A stretch of DNA of 64,000 bases from Camellia lanceoleosa. Lineage: Eukaryota; Streptophyta; Magnoliopsida; Ericales; Theaceae. The notes beneath the pieces are model-generated. The model did no database searches. It had not been told where the DNA came from and saw only the letters and a program-made list of their open reading frames with translations. Numbering within the stretch: position 1 is the stretch's first letter; every line of letters starts with the position of its first letter. The translations under genes and the position numbers were made by a program. Location: positions 121,260,346-121,324,345 of the forward strand of contig CM045767.1 of NCBI GenBank assembly GCA_025200525.1. The letters run 5' to 3'. Shown piece by piece: positions 25,020 through 36,375 of the stretch.

Positions 25020-25770
25020 CCATTGCCTTGGTTTGCCATGTGCACGATTTCGAGGCACTTCATTTTCATCCTCTTATGTGAGTGCGGCCGAGGTCCTCTC
25101 ATGTTAGTGTAAGCCCAATTTGCATCTTCCATGTCATTTGCATTATATGCCATTGCCTCGGTTTATGTGCACGATTTCGAGGCACTTCATTTTCATCCGA
25201 CCTACTTATGTGAGTGCGGCCGAGGTCCTCTCATGTTAGTGTAAGCCCAATTTGCATCTTCCATGTCAATTGCATTGTGATGCCATTGCTTCGCTTATGC
25301 GTCTGCAGCACGATTTCGAGGCACTTCATTTTCATCCGACGCCTCTTATGTGAGTGCGGCCGAGGTCCTCTCATGTTAGTGTAAGCCCAATTTGCATCTT
25401 CCATGTCATTTGCATTATGTATGCCATCGCTTATGCGGCACGCATTTCGAGGCACTTCATTTTATCCTTATGTGAGTGCGGCCGAGGTCCTCTCATGTTA
25501 GTGTAAGCCCAATTTGCATTTTCCATGTCATTTGCATTCAGATGCGCACGATTTCGAGGCAATGTTAGTGTAAGTCCAATTTGCATTCAGATGCCATTTG
25601 CACGCATTTCGAGACATCTCATTTTAGTCTCATTGTATATCATATTTCATGCCATTTCATGCCTTTATGCCATTTGCACGATTTCGAGGCATGTTAGTGT
25701 AAGTCCAATGCCATTTATCATCTGCACGCATTTCGAGGCATCTCATTTTCATAGCATTGTGCATGCTAGA
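25020..25770. repeat. ~130-bp tandem repeats in LTR copy A
   Basis: Successive units each contain ATTTCGAGGCACTTCATTTT, GTGAGTGCGGCCGAGGTCCT and ATGTTAGTGTAAGCCCAATT. Later units are shortened. The same array occurs in copy B at 46840-47790. Confidence 0.85.
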
Positions 25771-27242
25771 TCATATTTTAGTTGCATTCATGCATGTCAT
25801 GCATATTGCATCGTGTTCGGATAGGAGTTAGTCTGCACGGAACGAGGCACGCTTTCAGAAAGTGACGGAACGGGTCTCAATTCCCAAGTCACCGACATTC
25901 GGATTACCCATGATGGAGTTAGGTTTTGTTGTAGCATTCATATGCATTCATCCTATATTGAGTTGTGCAATCCGCTCTACCATCATGCATCGAGATGCGT
26001 GATTGGTGGCACGAGGATCGAGGCATGCATATATTTGTGAAATACATTGCTATGCCCTTTTCCTCGCTTCTCTTGCAAAGAAAATCAAGAATCGAAGTCT
26101 TCTGAGTCCGCACGATTTCGAGAAATATTGCAAACAGAGGCTAATTGGGGCATCCCAAAGGATTTCCGCACCAAGGCAAATTTCAAAGATACATCACTCA
26201 TCAAGAGTAAGGCGCCTCGGCTTGCATGCCAGTTTTACTTTTTTGTAGTTAATTTGTTAATTAATTAGAAATCTGTAGATATTCTTTTTATTCGACTCAG
26301 TATTATTTATTCGACCCTCATGAGGGCATAAGTGTAATAAGTGTGTGTGTGTGAGATGTATAAGTTCGAACCCGCCGCCTTTCTTCCCTTTTATTTACCC
26401 GCTTATGGTGGTTAGATATAGGGCATGTTTCAATTAGCATACAAGATGACAAAGATGTTTGCATCATTCATCTGCTTTTGCACGCACTGCCTGCCAAGAT
26501 CATACAACCGCATTTGTATTTCAATTCCAAATTGAATACATGTTAGTTGTAGCATTTCATATGCCATGTTTAGAATAGCCGAGCTCGCTATAGTTTGCAT
26601 TTTTGCATGTGTTGCATTAGGCATTTCAGATACTTAGGATCATGCATGGATTTCTAATCGGCTTTTGTTTTGGCTTGGAGTACTAGGTGAGTTTTATGCT
26701 TTAGCATCCTTGCATGCGTGTGAGTGTTGCCATGAATAGCATGCTTACCATGAGGCTATGTGCTTATGTGATATAACCGCCTTTGAATGCCCGTGGGTGG
26801 AGGTTGAGTTATTTGAATTGGGACAATTCATCAAATATTTGTTTTAAGCCCACTGGATAGTGGCAAAATCATGTTTTCTAAGCCCACCCGAGGGTGGCAA
26901 ATCCGCGCCTTAGCCTACTTGCGGGTAGCACCATCACACCATTTTCAAACAAACAAGCATGAAATGTTTTGTTCCAATTCAGGCGATTCAGTCTAAACTT
27001 GTATGTCAGGCGCATCACATAGTAACCTAGGCTAATAACCTAATAAGAACTCACAATGTTTTCAAAAACAGATATCATGGTTAGTAGAGGCGGTCTTTGA
27101 TCGGGCGAAGTGGGTGCTCACGAAGTGACCTTCCCCAATCGTATCCAAGTTCCCGAGCCGAGGCAACTTTGGTGATGACGGACACGTGGCCTTTGGCACC
27201 GAGTTAGGGTTTCCTAAATTTCCCATTTTAAAAATATTTAGG

Positions 27243-27251
27243 TGGCGACTC
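27243..27251 (+). promoter_or_regulatory. Putative tRNA-Arg-type primer-binding site
   Basis: TGGCGACTC is complementary to a tRNA 3' end ...GAGTCGCCA, as in plant tRNA-Arg(ACG), the usual primer of Tat/Ogre elements. The match is only nine bases, then it diverges. The same site is at 49306-49314 in copy B. Confidence 0.5.
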
Positions 27252-27443
27252 TGTTATCTGGCAAAGCAGTCCATGTTTGGCACTTCTTTCAAAAATCTGT
27301 TTTTTTCTCAAAACGATTTGCCGGATTTGGACTCTTTGGTTCAAGATTAAGAACCGTGACATTTGAGTCCTTCGAACTGTAGTGACCCAATATCGAACCA
27401 GAACGGGGACTCAGACTCTTCCCCGGATGCTCGGACGCCTACA

Positions 27444-28279
27444 GCTTCGCATCACTGGGATTTAGAGAACTTGACTCAACTCATGATATCCGGTTTTGAC
27501 TACACTTGTGTGTTTCTTTGCATTGCATTTGCATTGGTGCGCTTAGGACACCGTGTTTGCCATATGCCATTCCCGAACGATTTGGTCGGAGGCTTGTCTT
27601 GTCAAGTCATGTCCATAAGGTCGACGGCTCGGGCTCGACAAAGATGGGAACACAAACCCCGGTTTTACCGGGCACCCTTTTGACCATTCGACCTAGTGCA
27701 TATTCGATCCATAGTGACCATTCCAAACTAGGACAAAGTTGCTTACCCGCTTATAGGTTGTTTGAAGTCACAAGGCGTAGTGAAACCCTAGTTCTCGACA
27801 AAATAGGACAGGAAACCCTACCCCAACATAGGGGTGTTTTGGCTCTCACTTATCTCGCTATGTGCTTGTTAGAGTGCGCCTCTCACAGGAATGCATGTAT
27901 CGCTTGAGTTTGGGCATCAGTTCAAGGGCATCGAGTTTGGGCATCAGTTCGGGCATCATTCAAGATCTCGAGAATCGCTTGTCCATGGATATCCGATTCA
28001 TTTAGGAACAAAGGATACAGAACAAAGGATCAGTTGTTGAGGACAGTGTATTTCCAGCTTATTAACTGTGTGTTGTATGCCCGACTGTGCGTTGTGTGTA
28101 TTTAATTTAAGCTGTTATGCTGCCCGTTTTTCTGGTCATTTATTTCCTTTTCGCTTTATTTATCTTTTGCTAGGGCAGTTTGTAGCACGATTGCTTCTGA
28201 ACCAGTCGATACTCCCCAAGCACTTTGGACACGAGGTCGCCGACTTAACCGATTCGCGGATCTAGTTGACGGACATCCA
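27444..28279 (+). other. Leader region of the Tat element
   Basis: This lies between LTR copy A and gag. Short open frames here have no recognisable domain, and long untranslated leaders are normal for Tat/Ogre elements. Confidence 0.5.
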
Positions 28280-29660
28280 GTGTTCCACTCGCTACCCCCA
28301 GTTAATAGAAGAAGGCCGAGGAGGCGCAGTGTGTCAAAACAGAGATTCCCGGGACAGCAGTCTACCTTAGAGGCAAGCAATCAGGCTGAGATTTCTGTGT
28401 CTGCCATAGAGGTACATCTACCGGCCATTCAGATGGAACAACAGAATACGACAATGGAGGCGATGATGCGCCAGATGAATGAGAGCATGAAACAAATGCA
28501 AGATGATGCCATCCGCCAAGCGGAATTTTCTAAACAAAGAAGTCATCATGGCCCAAGAAGCCCGAAAGTTGATCACCAGACATAACAACAGAACGTCAGA
28601 CTGCTTCACACCAGGTCCCTCCTCCACTAGGGGCGCATCAGGTCCCTCCTCCACCAGGGGCTCCATTGCCCGAACAGGCATCTGCTGGCCAAAATGTTCC
28701 CCCAAATCCCCAGAATACCCTCCCAAATCCACAGAACGCTCTGCCAAACTTCCAAAACACTCAAGAGGACACGAGTCTTCCAATCTGGCCGGCCCGCTTC
28801 GCCAAGAATCGCCCAAGAATCTTACACCTAATCACCCGACTTCCATTTGAGTTCGAGGTAGACCAGATACCAAATCGAGCAAGTTGGAAAAGCTCTTCAA
28901 GAAATCGCAGGGGGTGAAGGCCATCCCAGATATTGAAGAGGGCTACACTGACGTGGCTGTGTCTCTGCCGGACAGATTTAAGATGCCGCAGATTGACCGT
29001 TTTGATGGGTCTGGGGACCCCATGGTCCATCTCCGGTTATTTTCAGATATCTTGAGGCCAATGGGCCTAACCGCACTACGTAAACTCGCCGCTTGGTCAA
29101 CCTCGTCAGAGTGGCCGCCAACCGGTATGCAAAGTTGATAATGATGTTAAGAGAAATTGGGATGAGTTGGCCGAGGCCTTCGCTGCACAAGATTCAGATA
29201 ACACGCAGACGAGATTACAACACGTGATCTCGAGACAACGAGGCAGAGCAAAAGAGACTTTCTCCGATTTTGTAACTCGTGGAGAGCAAAGGCATCAATG
29301 ATGACCTTAAGGCCAACAGATATGACCAAATTCGATGATTGTGCGCAATCTCCAACCAAGACTTATGCGTAAGATGATTGTAGTTCCTTCCCCACTTTCG
29401 CAGACCGCACGATATGGGGTGCAAATCGAGGATGCGATGAAGCAAGGTTTAATCGATCAGACCGAGAACACTTCAAGGACATTCAACCGCAATAACAACG
29501 CAGTCTGAGTGGCGCCGCCAACACAAGAACTTCAGAGGTCGGTATGGTCACCACCACTCCTCCTTCTCAACCAAGGCCCGCAGCTGCCACACCCTTTTCC
29601 AAAGGCTCTCCGGAGCAAGAGCTAAGCCCCGAGATATCAATCCAGAGGCCAAAGAACCTT
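28280..29660 (+). pseudogene. Tat/Ogre-like gag, frameshifted
   Basis: The first open piece (28280-28585) holds RRRPRRRSVSK and a Gln/Met-rich helix (MRQMNESMKQMQDDAIRQ). A later piece (28884-29138) has LPDRFKMPQIDRFDGSGDPM and HLRLFSDILRPMGL, the retrotransposon gag core of Tat elements. Further homologous words continue to 29650 in changing frames. A Pro-rich stretch with repeated SSTRGASGPSSTRG lies at 28600-28670. The frames are broken at least three times. Confidence 0.75.
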
Positions 29661-29673
29661 CACTCCACTATAT

Positions 29674-30909
29674 ATGCCCTCGCCCAAGGCTCGGGGTGTT
29701 AATCAGAAGAAGCATCCGACACCCCGAACCGAGGCCACTACCAATCCACTTCCCTTCCCACAACCCAAATGGCATCAGGCATTCACCAAAGAAGATGGCC
29801 ATGACACGATCATCATGTTTCAAGGCCACGAGATTCAAGACCTCGTTGACAAGAACATCATCGTACCTCCCGAAAGGCCCAACGTCACAACTAACCCACT
29901 CCCCGCACATAACCAAGATCCACCACCCAAAAGAGTCAACCTCATCCAAACTGGGGTCGTTTCCTACGATCCTAGTATCTATATTACTCCCTCTCACCTA
30001 CCTAAGCCGGAGGTGATCCTTCCTGACTGCACTGACTTGTGCATGTTGGACACCTTCACAACCCAATCTGAGCCAAAGGTGGTGACCACCGAAAATGGAA
30101 CGGGGCAGGCTTCCGAGGAGAGCAAAACTGTTGAGTCTGGGATGGAACAGTCTGGGGATCTAGCTGGAAGAGCTTATAATCCGAGTGAATATATCTTATC
30201 AGTAGGCCAGTCCAAGCTGAGTGTGGGGTTGCCAGAGAAGATTGAACTGTGCATGATCCGGGGGGACAGACCTGAACAAGGGGCAGATGATCTGACTACA
30301 ATGGAACAGGACTTCGCCAACCTCCAATTTTTCAACGACCAAGAATCAGCGGATGCAACTATCAACTGGTTTGAATACGGGGAGTCAGCGGAAGTTACTG
30401 GGTGGTTAGATGATCAGCCAGACATCGTGGAATTTCAATCAGAGCAAGGCCCGGCAGGGGCAAAAGTACCATTTGTGGCCGGAAGGGCCGAGAGTCAGAT
30501 CGAATTGCCGAAGAGTGCTGTTACAAAGAATTCCGCTCGGGATCAAGACATTTTGAAAACCGAACAATTAACGCTGGAGGAACAAGAAAAGAAGTGGGAT
30601 TCTGAGAGGATCCGAAAAGCAAAGAACCATGAAGAGGTTGAAAGTGCTGCAAGCACGAGGGCAGGACATGCTGTGAGCATGTGGAATGAAAATGCTGAGA
30701 GTGCAAACATGCCCGAACCAGACAGGTGCCTGTTAGATGCTAATGGGATGTGGTGGGAAGATGACGACTTGTATCTCGCCCACACATTTAAGATTGGGCG
30801 GTGGCCAACCAGACAAAGACTGGTACCTCAAGAGGTAGACCATATGACTAGAAGTGGGCGGTATTTCAAGCCCCCACACTCTGATCAACCCAAGCATCGG
30901 GAAAGATAA
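29674..30909 (+). CDS. Open 411-codon gag/protease linker of the Tat element
   Basis: This is the longest uninterrupted frame in the window. It begins with Tat gag C-terminal words (EDGHDTIIMFQGHEIQDLVD, VVSYDPSIYITPSHLP), then a long acidic region rich in Glu and Gln (EESKTVESGMEQSGD, LTLEEQEKKWDSERIRKAKN). It ends near TRSGRYFKPPHSDQPKHRER, the usual lead-in to protease. It would be part of the gag-pol polyprotein rather than a separate protein, and its ATG is only the first in the open stretch. It contains many intact CAG and CTG words, unlike the broken blocks on either side. Confidence 0.7.
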   Translation: MPSPKARGVNQKKHPTPRTEATTNPLPFPQPKWHQAFTKEDGHDTIIMFQGHEIQDLVDKNIIVPPERPNVTTNPLPAHNQDPPPKRVNLIQTGVVSYDPSIYITPSHLPKPEVILPDCTDLCMLDTFTTQSEPKVVTTENGTGQASEESKTVESGMEQSGDLAGRAYNPSEYILSVGQSKLSVGLPEKIELCMIRGDRPEQGADDLTTMEQDFANLQFFNDQESADATINWFEYGESAEVTGWLDDQPDIVEFQSEQGPAGAKVPFVAGRAESQIELPKSAVTKNSARDQDILKTEQLTLEEQEKKWDSERIRKAKNHEEVESAASTRAGHAVSMWNENAESANMPEPDRCLLDANGMWWEDDDLYLAHTFKIGRWPTRQRLVPQEVDHMTRSGRYFKPPHSDQPKHRER

Positions 30910-31158
30910 AGAGGCGAGAAACAGAGAGAGAAGCAAATTGAAGAAGAGGTCAGACCGAGGCAAGTTAAAGAAAATACAAGCGTACATCTCCATTTGGGGA
31001 CCGCTATGGCTTCAAGGGTACATAGACAGTTGCCCCTATCTGCTATGGACAAGGCCAAACTCTCCATCGAAACTACACCAGAGCAAATTGGTTGGGCTGG
31101 TTTTTCCGGAGGAGGTTCCCCAAGATTGACCTTTTCGCAAGGATGAGCCACCGAGGGC

Positions 31159-31350
31159 GTGGATCATAATGCACTCTACATCTCTCAGAGAATGCAGGAC
31201 AAATGGATTCCGGTGGTACTTGTTGATACCGGTCCGCTTATCAATGTTCCGCCCACCAGAACGGCAGATGCAATCGGGTTGAAGCCCGCAGACTTCACAC
31301 CGACCACTCAAGTAATCGAGCCTACGACAATACAAGTAGGGATGTCCTAG
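31159..31350 (+). pseudogene. Tat aspartic protease fragment
   Basis: WIPVVLVDTGPLINV contains the DTG catalytic triplet of retroviral-type aspartic protease, followed by ADAIGLKPADF. It is one of several small open pieces. The rest of the domain continues at 31370-31800 in shifted frames. Confidence 0.7.
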
Positions 31351-32659
31351 GGACAAGAAAATCCAAACCAAGATTGGGCCCGACAACACGAGGTAGATTT
31401 TCATGTCTTGGAGGTCCCTCGCATCCTTTAACATGCTTTTGGGGCACCCGGTTGCATCGTAAAGGCCGCCTCATCCACTCTACATCAAATGGTGAAATAC
31501 CCCTATGGAAAGGAGTAGCCATTGTGTTTGGGAACTCATCAATCCATCCCTCCGGAGATATCTACGCCAGCCCTAGAGATTGAACACGCATGGAGGACGG
31601 TTTATATCGGGATTTACTTTGGCCGAGGCCCGTGGTGCAAAACATTATGGTCATGGAATGAAGGTGTGTACGCTGCTCAATCCGCTACCTCATGAACAAG
31701 CTACAACATATCCCCGGATGGGATTGGGAAGAAGCGCAGAAAGGAGTCGCAAGATTGGCCGGTGCCACATAACCCGTGATACCTTGGGTCAAGTTATTCG
31801 CCCACCAAAGAAGATTGGGTGAGGAAAGGAAAGGAAATGGCTGGCAGAGCCAGAGCGAAGCAGGCTGGGAAGCCTTTTGACTTAATACACAGGCCCATCT
31901 GGGGTACCCTGAACGGACGCTTTGTCCGGGAGGGGGAGGACTTTCCATTTTGCGGCTTCCCAGAGCCATGGTTAAACGCGGAGAAGAAGCGCTGCACTGT
32001 GTTTCAAATCTTCTTCGACCGCAACTATCCGGGATGATGTTGCCACAGAGCGCATGCACTCCAACAACCGAGGATGAGCAGAATAAGGCAATGGATCCCG
32101 AGGGCAATAACTTGAATGGGGGTAGCACTGCATGTCTCCTCTCGATCCTCCGATCGACCAAGAGTGCTTGGGGATAACTTCGGTGTCCATGATTGGGGAT
32201 GAAACGCCGCGAGCCGACCAGCCAGCCTATCTTGATGCATCAATCGCACCCTCTCTCACTTGGCAAGACGAGGAGGATTTTTGTCCAAAGCTCGGGTCAG
32301 TAGTGAGCCTAATCGATTCCACCGAGTCCTGTGAGTCGAATCGATTCCACCGACCGAGTCTCGAAGTCCGTACTCGGGATGTTAACCCGGATGCCAGAGT
32401 TCTGTCTAGGTCGTTTTTTTCCTTTTCATTTGAGTCTGTTGTAACCGATGAACTGGACGATTTGGATGTGCCTAATGAGAATGAACTATCTGTGGTTTCC
32501 GAGTACTTTTCTCAGGCCCCTAATTTATTGCATTAATTCGACTTTCAAAATTTTGATCAAAACGACGAGGACGAAGTTCCTCCGGTTTACAACGTTTAAT
32601 TGAGCAAGAGCAAGAGAGATTTGTTAAGCCATTAATGGATGAAATCATTTCCGTGAACA

Positions 32660-33480
32660 TTGGTACTGAGGAGGACCCGCGGCTGGTCCAGATCGGGTCC
32701 ACGTTGTCTTCGAGGAACGCGAGCGCTTAGTCGCTTATTAAAAGATTTCAAAGATGTTTTCGTGGTCCCACGAAGACATGCCCGAATCGATCCCGAGATT
32801 GTACAAAGATCGGATCCCCTTGACCCCGAGGCCCGACCGCAGTAAGCTCAAGCGATCCGCCTTGACCGGGCTCTAAGATTAAGGAAGAGGTCACTAAGCA
32901 AATTGACGCAGCTTCCCGCCGTATCTCAATATCCGACTTGGTTGGCCAACATCGCTCCAAAGCCAAGAAAGATGGTAGGATCCGGGTGTGTGTGGACTTC
33001 AGAGATCTGAACAGAGCTAGTCTGAAGGACGACTTTCCCTTGCCGCACATCGATGAGCTGGTAGATTTCACAGCAGGGCACGCATTGCTCTCATTCATGG
33101 ATGGCTTCTCAGGATACAACCAGATAGTGATGGCACCAGAAGACAGAGAAAAGACTGCATTCACCACCCCGTGGGGAACATATCGCTACCGGTAATGCCG
33201 CTTAGTTGAAGAACGCCGGAGCTACTTATCAACGGGTCCGCCACCACAATACTACATGATATGATCCACAAAGAGGTTGAGGTGTATGTGGACTACATGA
33301 TTGTCAAGTCCAAAGAAAGAGAGGGCCACTACACCGCCTTTGCACAAGTTTTTTCAAAGGATCGTGGAATTCGCCATGCTAAACCCTCGTAAATGTACGC
33401 TTGGTGTTACAAATGGGAAAATGTCGGGTTTCGACACAATAAAGGCATCGAGGTCGACCCTTCCAAGATCAAGGCCATCC
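32660..33480 (+). pseudogene. Tat reverse transcriptase, active-site residue changed
   Basis: An open frame at 32938-33195 has KKDGRIRVCVDFRDLNRAS, DDFPLPHIDELVDFTAGHA and SFMDGFSGYNQIVMAPED, then TPWGTYRYR, all conserved gypsy RT motifs. The following catalytic box near 33287-33310 reads YVDYMIVKS, where the family has YVDD. The frame breaks just after GTYRYR. RT would copy element RNA to DNA, but as read this one is inactive. Confidence 0.82.
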
Positions 33481-33532
33481 TAGAAATGCCACCACCAAGG
33501 ACCTAAAAGGAGGTGCGAGGCTTTCGGGTAAA

Positions 33533-34090
33533 GTGCAATTCATAAGACGGTTTATTTCAAAACTAACCTTGACTTGTGAACCACTTTTTGGCCTCCTCAA
33601 GAAAGGAAAGAAGTTCCAATGGGACGGCCGGTGCCAAGCTGCATTTGAACAGATCAAAGAATATCTACGTAACTCCACCCGCTTTATCGCCACCGTAACC
33701 GTGAAAACCGCTGATTTTGTATCTCACAAGAATCGAAACTACAATGGGCTGCATGCTTGCACAAGAATCATAAGATAAGGTGGAAAAAGCCATCTATTAT
33801 TTGAGCAAGAAGATGCTGGAGTATGAGACCCGATATACACCGCTGGAAAAGGCTTGCTTAGCTCTAGTATGGGCTACCGTGAAGTCGCGGCACTACCCGT
33901 TAGCTCACTCAGAATGTTGGTTTCACGACTTGATCCCATCAAATATCTCTTCGAGAAACCAAAGACTTACAGTAGGCTAGCCCGCTGGTTGTCAAGTTGC
34001 TCCGAATTTGATCTCACATACGTCACACGCAAGTCAGTGAAAGGAAGAGCAGTGGCAGAGTTCCTTGCCGACCACCCGGTTGAGGGGGAT
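33533..34090 (+). pseudogene. Tat RNase H (first, retroviral type)
   Basis: Words such as LTCEPLFGLLKKGKKFQWD (RT/RNase H connection), EKAIYYLSKKMLEYETRYTP and LEKACLALVWATVKSRHY identify the RNase H that removes template RNA. They lie in three different frames. It is followed directly by the second RNase H, the order known for the Tat lineage. Confidence 0.75.
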
Positions 34091-34619
34091 GAAGCAGTTG
34101 AGTACCTATTCCCGGATGAATCAATTCTACATATCAACGAAGAAGTCTGGACGTTGTACTTTGACGGAGCATCAAATCAACATGGGTATGGGATAGGAGT
34201 GTTGCCGATAGCACCCGATGATTCCTCAGATCCTCTAGCCTTCAAACTCCTGCTCAAAGTCTCAAACAATGAAGGTAATACGAGGCGGCATTGTCGGTTT
34301 AGAAGCAACCTCGAACTAGGGCAAGACGATTGATGTCATTGGGGATTCGAACCTTGTTGTGTCTCAAGCTAAAGGAGACTGGAAAGTAAAAGAGGAAAAC
34401 ATGATGATATATCACCAAACCTTGGATTTGCTAATTCCTCGGTTTGAAAAGTTAAGTTTTACTCATTTACTAAGAGAGAACAACAAGTTCGCAGACGTTT
34501 TAGCAACTCTATCATCTATGATAGACATCCCGTGTGGAGTCCGAATGCGCCCAAATATTATCGACTGTAAATTTGCACCGCTTATGAGTCGATTGACCAT
34601 AGATGAAGTTCGTGACTAA
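34091..34619 (+). pseudogene. Tat second RNase H (archaeal type)
   Basis: EEVWTLYFDGASNQHGYGIG opens an archaeal-type RNase H, an additional domain reported for the Tat/Ogre lineage of Ty3/gypsy. After a break it resumes with DSNLVVSQAKGDWKVKEENM and LLRENNKFADVLATL (34330-34520). The conserved middle (NN...E) is disrupted. Having two RNase H domains is the main reason for assigning this element to Tat. Confidence 0.75.
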
Positions 34620-34639
34620 CACCCTTGGTATTACGACAT

Positions 34640-35910
34640 CCGAACTTCTTGGAGATGTAAACATACCCGCCAGGTAAATGCCAAAGACAAGAGGGCAATC
34701 GAAGAATGGCGCCAGCCATCATCTCGCGGGTAAATCAGATAAACGGGTCATCTCGGGAATGCATAAACCGTGGCGTTGATGTCAAGAGTCAAGACGCTCG
34801 ATGGAAGCCATCCACGGGTGAATGTGGTGCACACATGAATGGGGTAATGTTGGCACGGAAGATCCTCAGACAGGGTTATTACTGGTCCACCATGGAGGAG
34901 GATTGTATTGGTTTCGTCCGACGATGTCACAAGTGTCAAATTCATGCAAATCGCATGAACATCCCGCCACAAAGCAGACAACATGACTTCGCCATGGCCG
35001 CTTCGTCTCGGGAATTGATGTAATCGGAGCATACGCAAGGGGTCAAATGGGCATGAGTTCATCTTGGTAGCGATAGATTATTTCACAAAGTGGGTTGAGG
35101 CCCAATCATACGCTGTTGAAGGCTTCAGATGTCGCAAAATTTATCGTAAACAACATCATCTGCCGCCACGAGTCCCAAATGAAATCAAGCTTCGCATAAT
35201 GGTTCCCACTTCAAGAAAGAGGTGATTGATTTGTTGGAGAAATACAATGTGGCTTTTCATAAGTCGCCTACTTACCGCCGCAAGAAACCAACGGAGCAGC
35301 TTGAGGCCGCCAACAAGAACATCAAGCGATACCGCAGAAGATGGTGGAAACCTATCGGATCGGCAGATAAGCCGCTTTTCGCTCTGGGGCTACAGACATC
35401 GATCGAATCTTCTACCGGGCGACTCAGACTCATTGGTTTATGGGATGGAAGCCGCTCGCTTATTGAGATTGAGGTCCCGCTATTACGAGTATTGGCCGAA
35501 AGTGCCGATAGTCAAGCAGATTGGCAAGAAAACAGTTTGAGGAACTCATGCTTTTCGATGAAAGAAGGCCGAAAGCACTGCATCATATCCAAGGCTATCA
35601 ACGCAGAATCGCCTGGCTTTTAACAAGAAGGTTAAGTCTAGGAATTTGAAAGAAGGAGATTTAGTACTCAAAGACAACCGAGCTCCCATCCATGACCCAA
35701 AGGGCAAGTTCGCACCCAATTGACCGGGTCCCTATATTATCAAGTCAACTGTCGTGGAGCCGTGGTTCGATGGACCTAGATGGCTTAGAGTTTTCTCAAC
35801 CGATCAACATGGACAAGTTGAAGAAATACTACCTCGAGAGGCTCAAGCTAGGCCGAAACCCGAAGGGCGACCTAGGCAAGATTCAGAGCATAGAAAATTT
35901 GAAATTATAA
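34640..35910 (+). pseudogene. Tat integrase
   Basis: The zinc-binding module is visible at 34830-34990 (ECGAHMNGVMLARKILRQGY, RRCHKCQIHANRMN). Core and C-terminal words follow in mixed frames (LEKYNVAFHKSPTYRR, LEAANKNIKR, DLDGLEFSQPINMDKLKKYY). The frame is broken several times. This is the end of the sense-strand gag-pol. Confidence 0.72.
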
Positions 35911-36160
35911 AACCGAGCTCAAGAAGGTTGAAAACCCGCAAAGGCGGCCTTGGCAAAAGTTAGAGCGCAAAAGGAGAGTAAAATACCCGAGTTTAACCCA
36001 AGCCCGAACTACGAAGGCTTGATTCCCATCTTTGGGATACGAGGCGCCTTCATCTTGAAGTTCACCACAATCTTTTCCCCGATCAACTTTGTCCATTTTG
36101 ATCATCTCACCCATCTCTATTCATCAAGATTTATCGTGATCTCCCAGCAAAGGTTATTCA

Positions 36161-36277
36161 GACTAGGGGCAACTTTCCGCTGCCATGAAGTGTTGCGCAC
36201 CATCTGCACTAGGGGCAACTTTCCGTTGCTATGAATTGCCGAGGCACTTTTCAAACTAGGGCAACTTTCCGCTTGCT
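36161..36277 (+). repeat. Three ~46-bp repeats after Tat pol
   Basis: ACTAGGGGCAACTTTCCG occurs at 36162, 36208 and (with one G fewer) 36255, each followed by CTGC or TTGCT. It is a short tandem array between integrase and the antisense genes. Confidence 0.7.
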
Positions 36278-36375
36278 AGGATTCGCGTTGTACATTTCAA
36301 AGGATAGATCTCGTGTGTCCAGCTCGATCCATATCGAAAATAGTTTTGAAAAGTTTTAATAAAAGTTGACTTTGT

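Larger units (their letters stand above)
24208..27443 (+). repeat. Tat/Ogre-type LTR, copy A, 5' truncated
   Basis: It is collinear with 46013-49517 (copy B). It lacks the first part present in copy B (45271-46012). The shared block ends CTACA at 27443, although a tRNA-Arg-like primer site (TGGCGACTC) already occurs at 27243, so the true LTR end may be there. It contains a ~130-bp tandem array (25020-25770). Gag-pol of a Tat-type element follows in the same orientation. Confidence 0.75.

Noticed and set aside
25020..25770. CRISPR-like array of regular repeats
   Set aside because: The units are ~130 bp head-to-tail copies within a plant LTR, without distinct spacers or cas genes.
29668..29997. 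109-codon minus-strand frame opposite Tat gag
   Set aside because: It is a shadow of the 411-codon sense frame with no recognisable motif.
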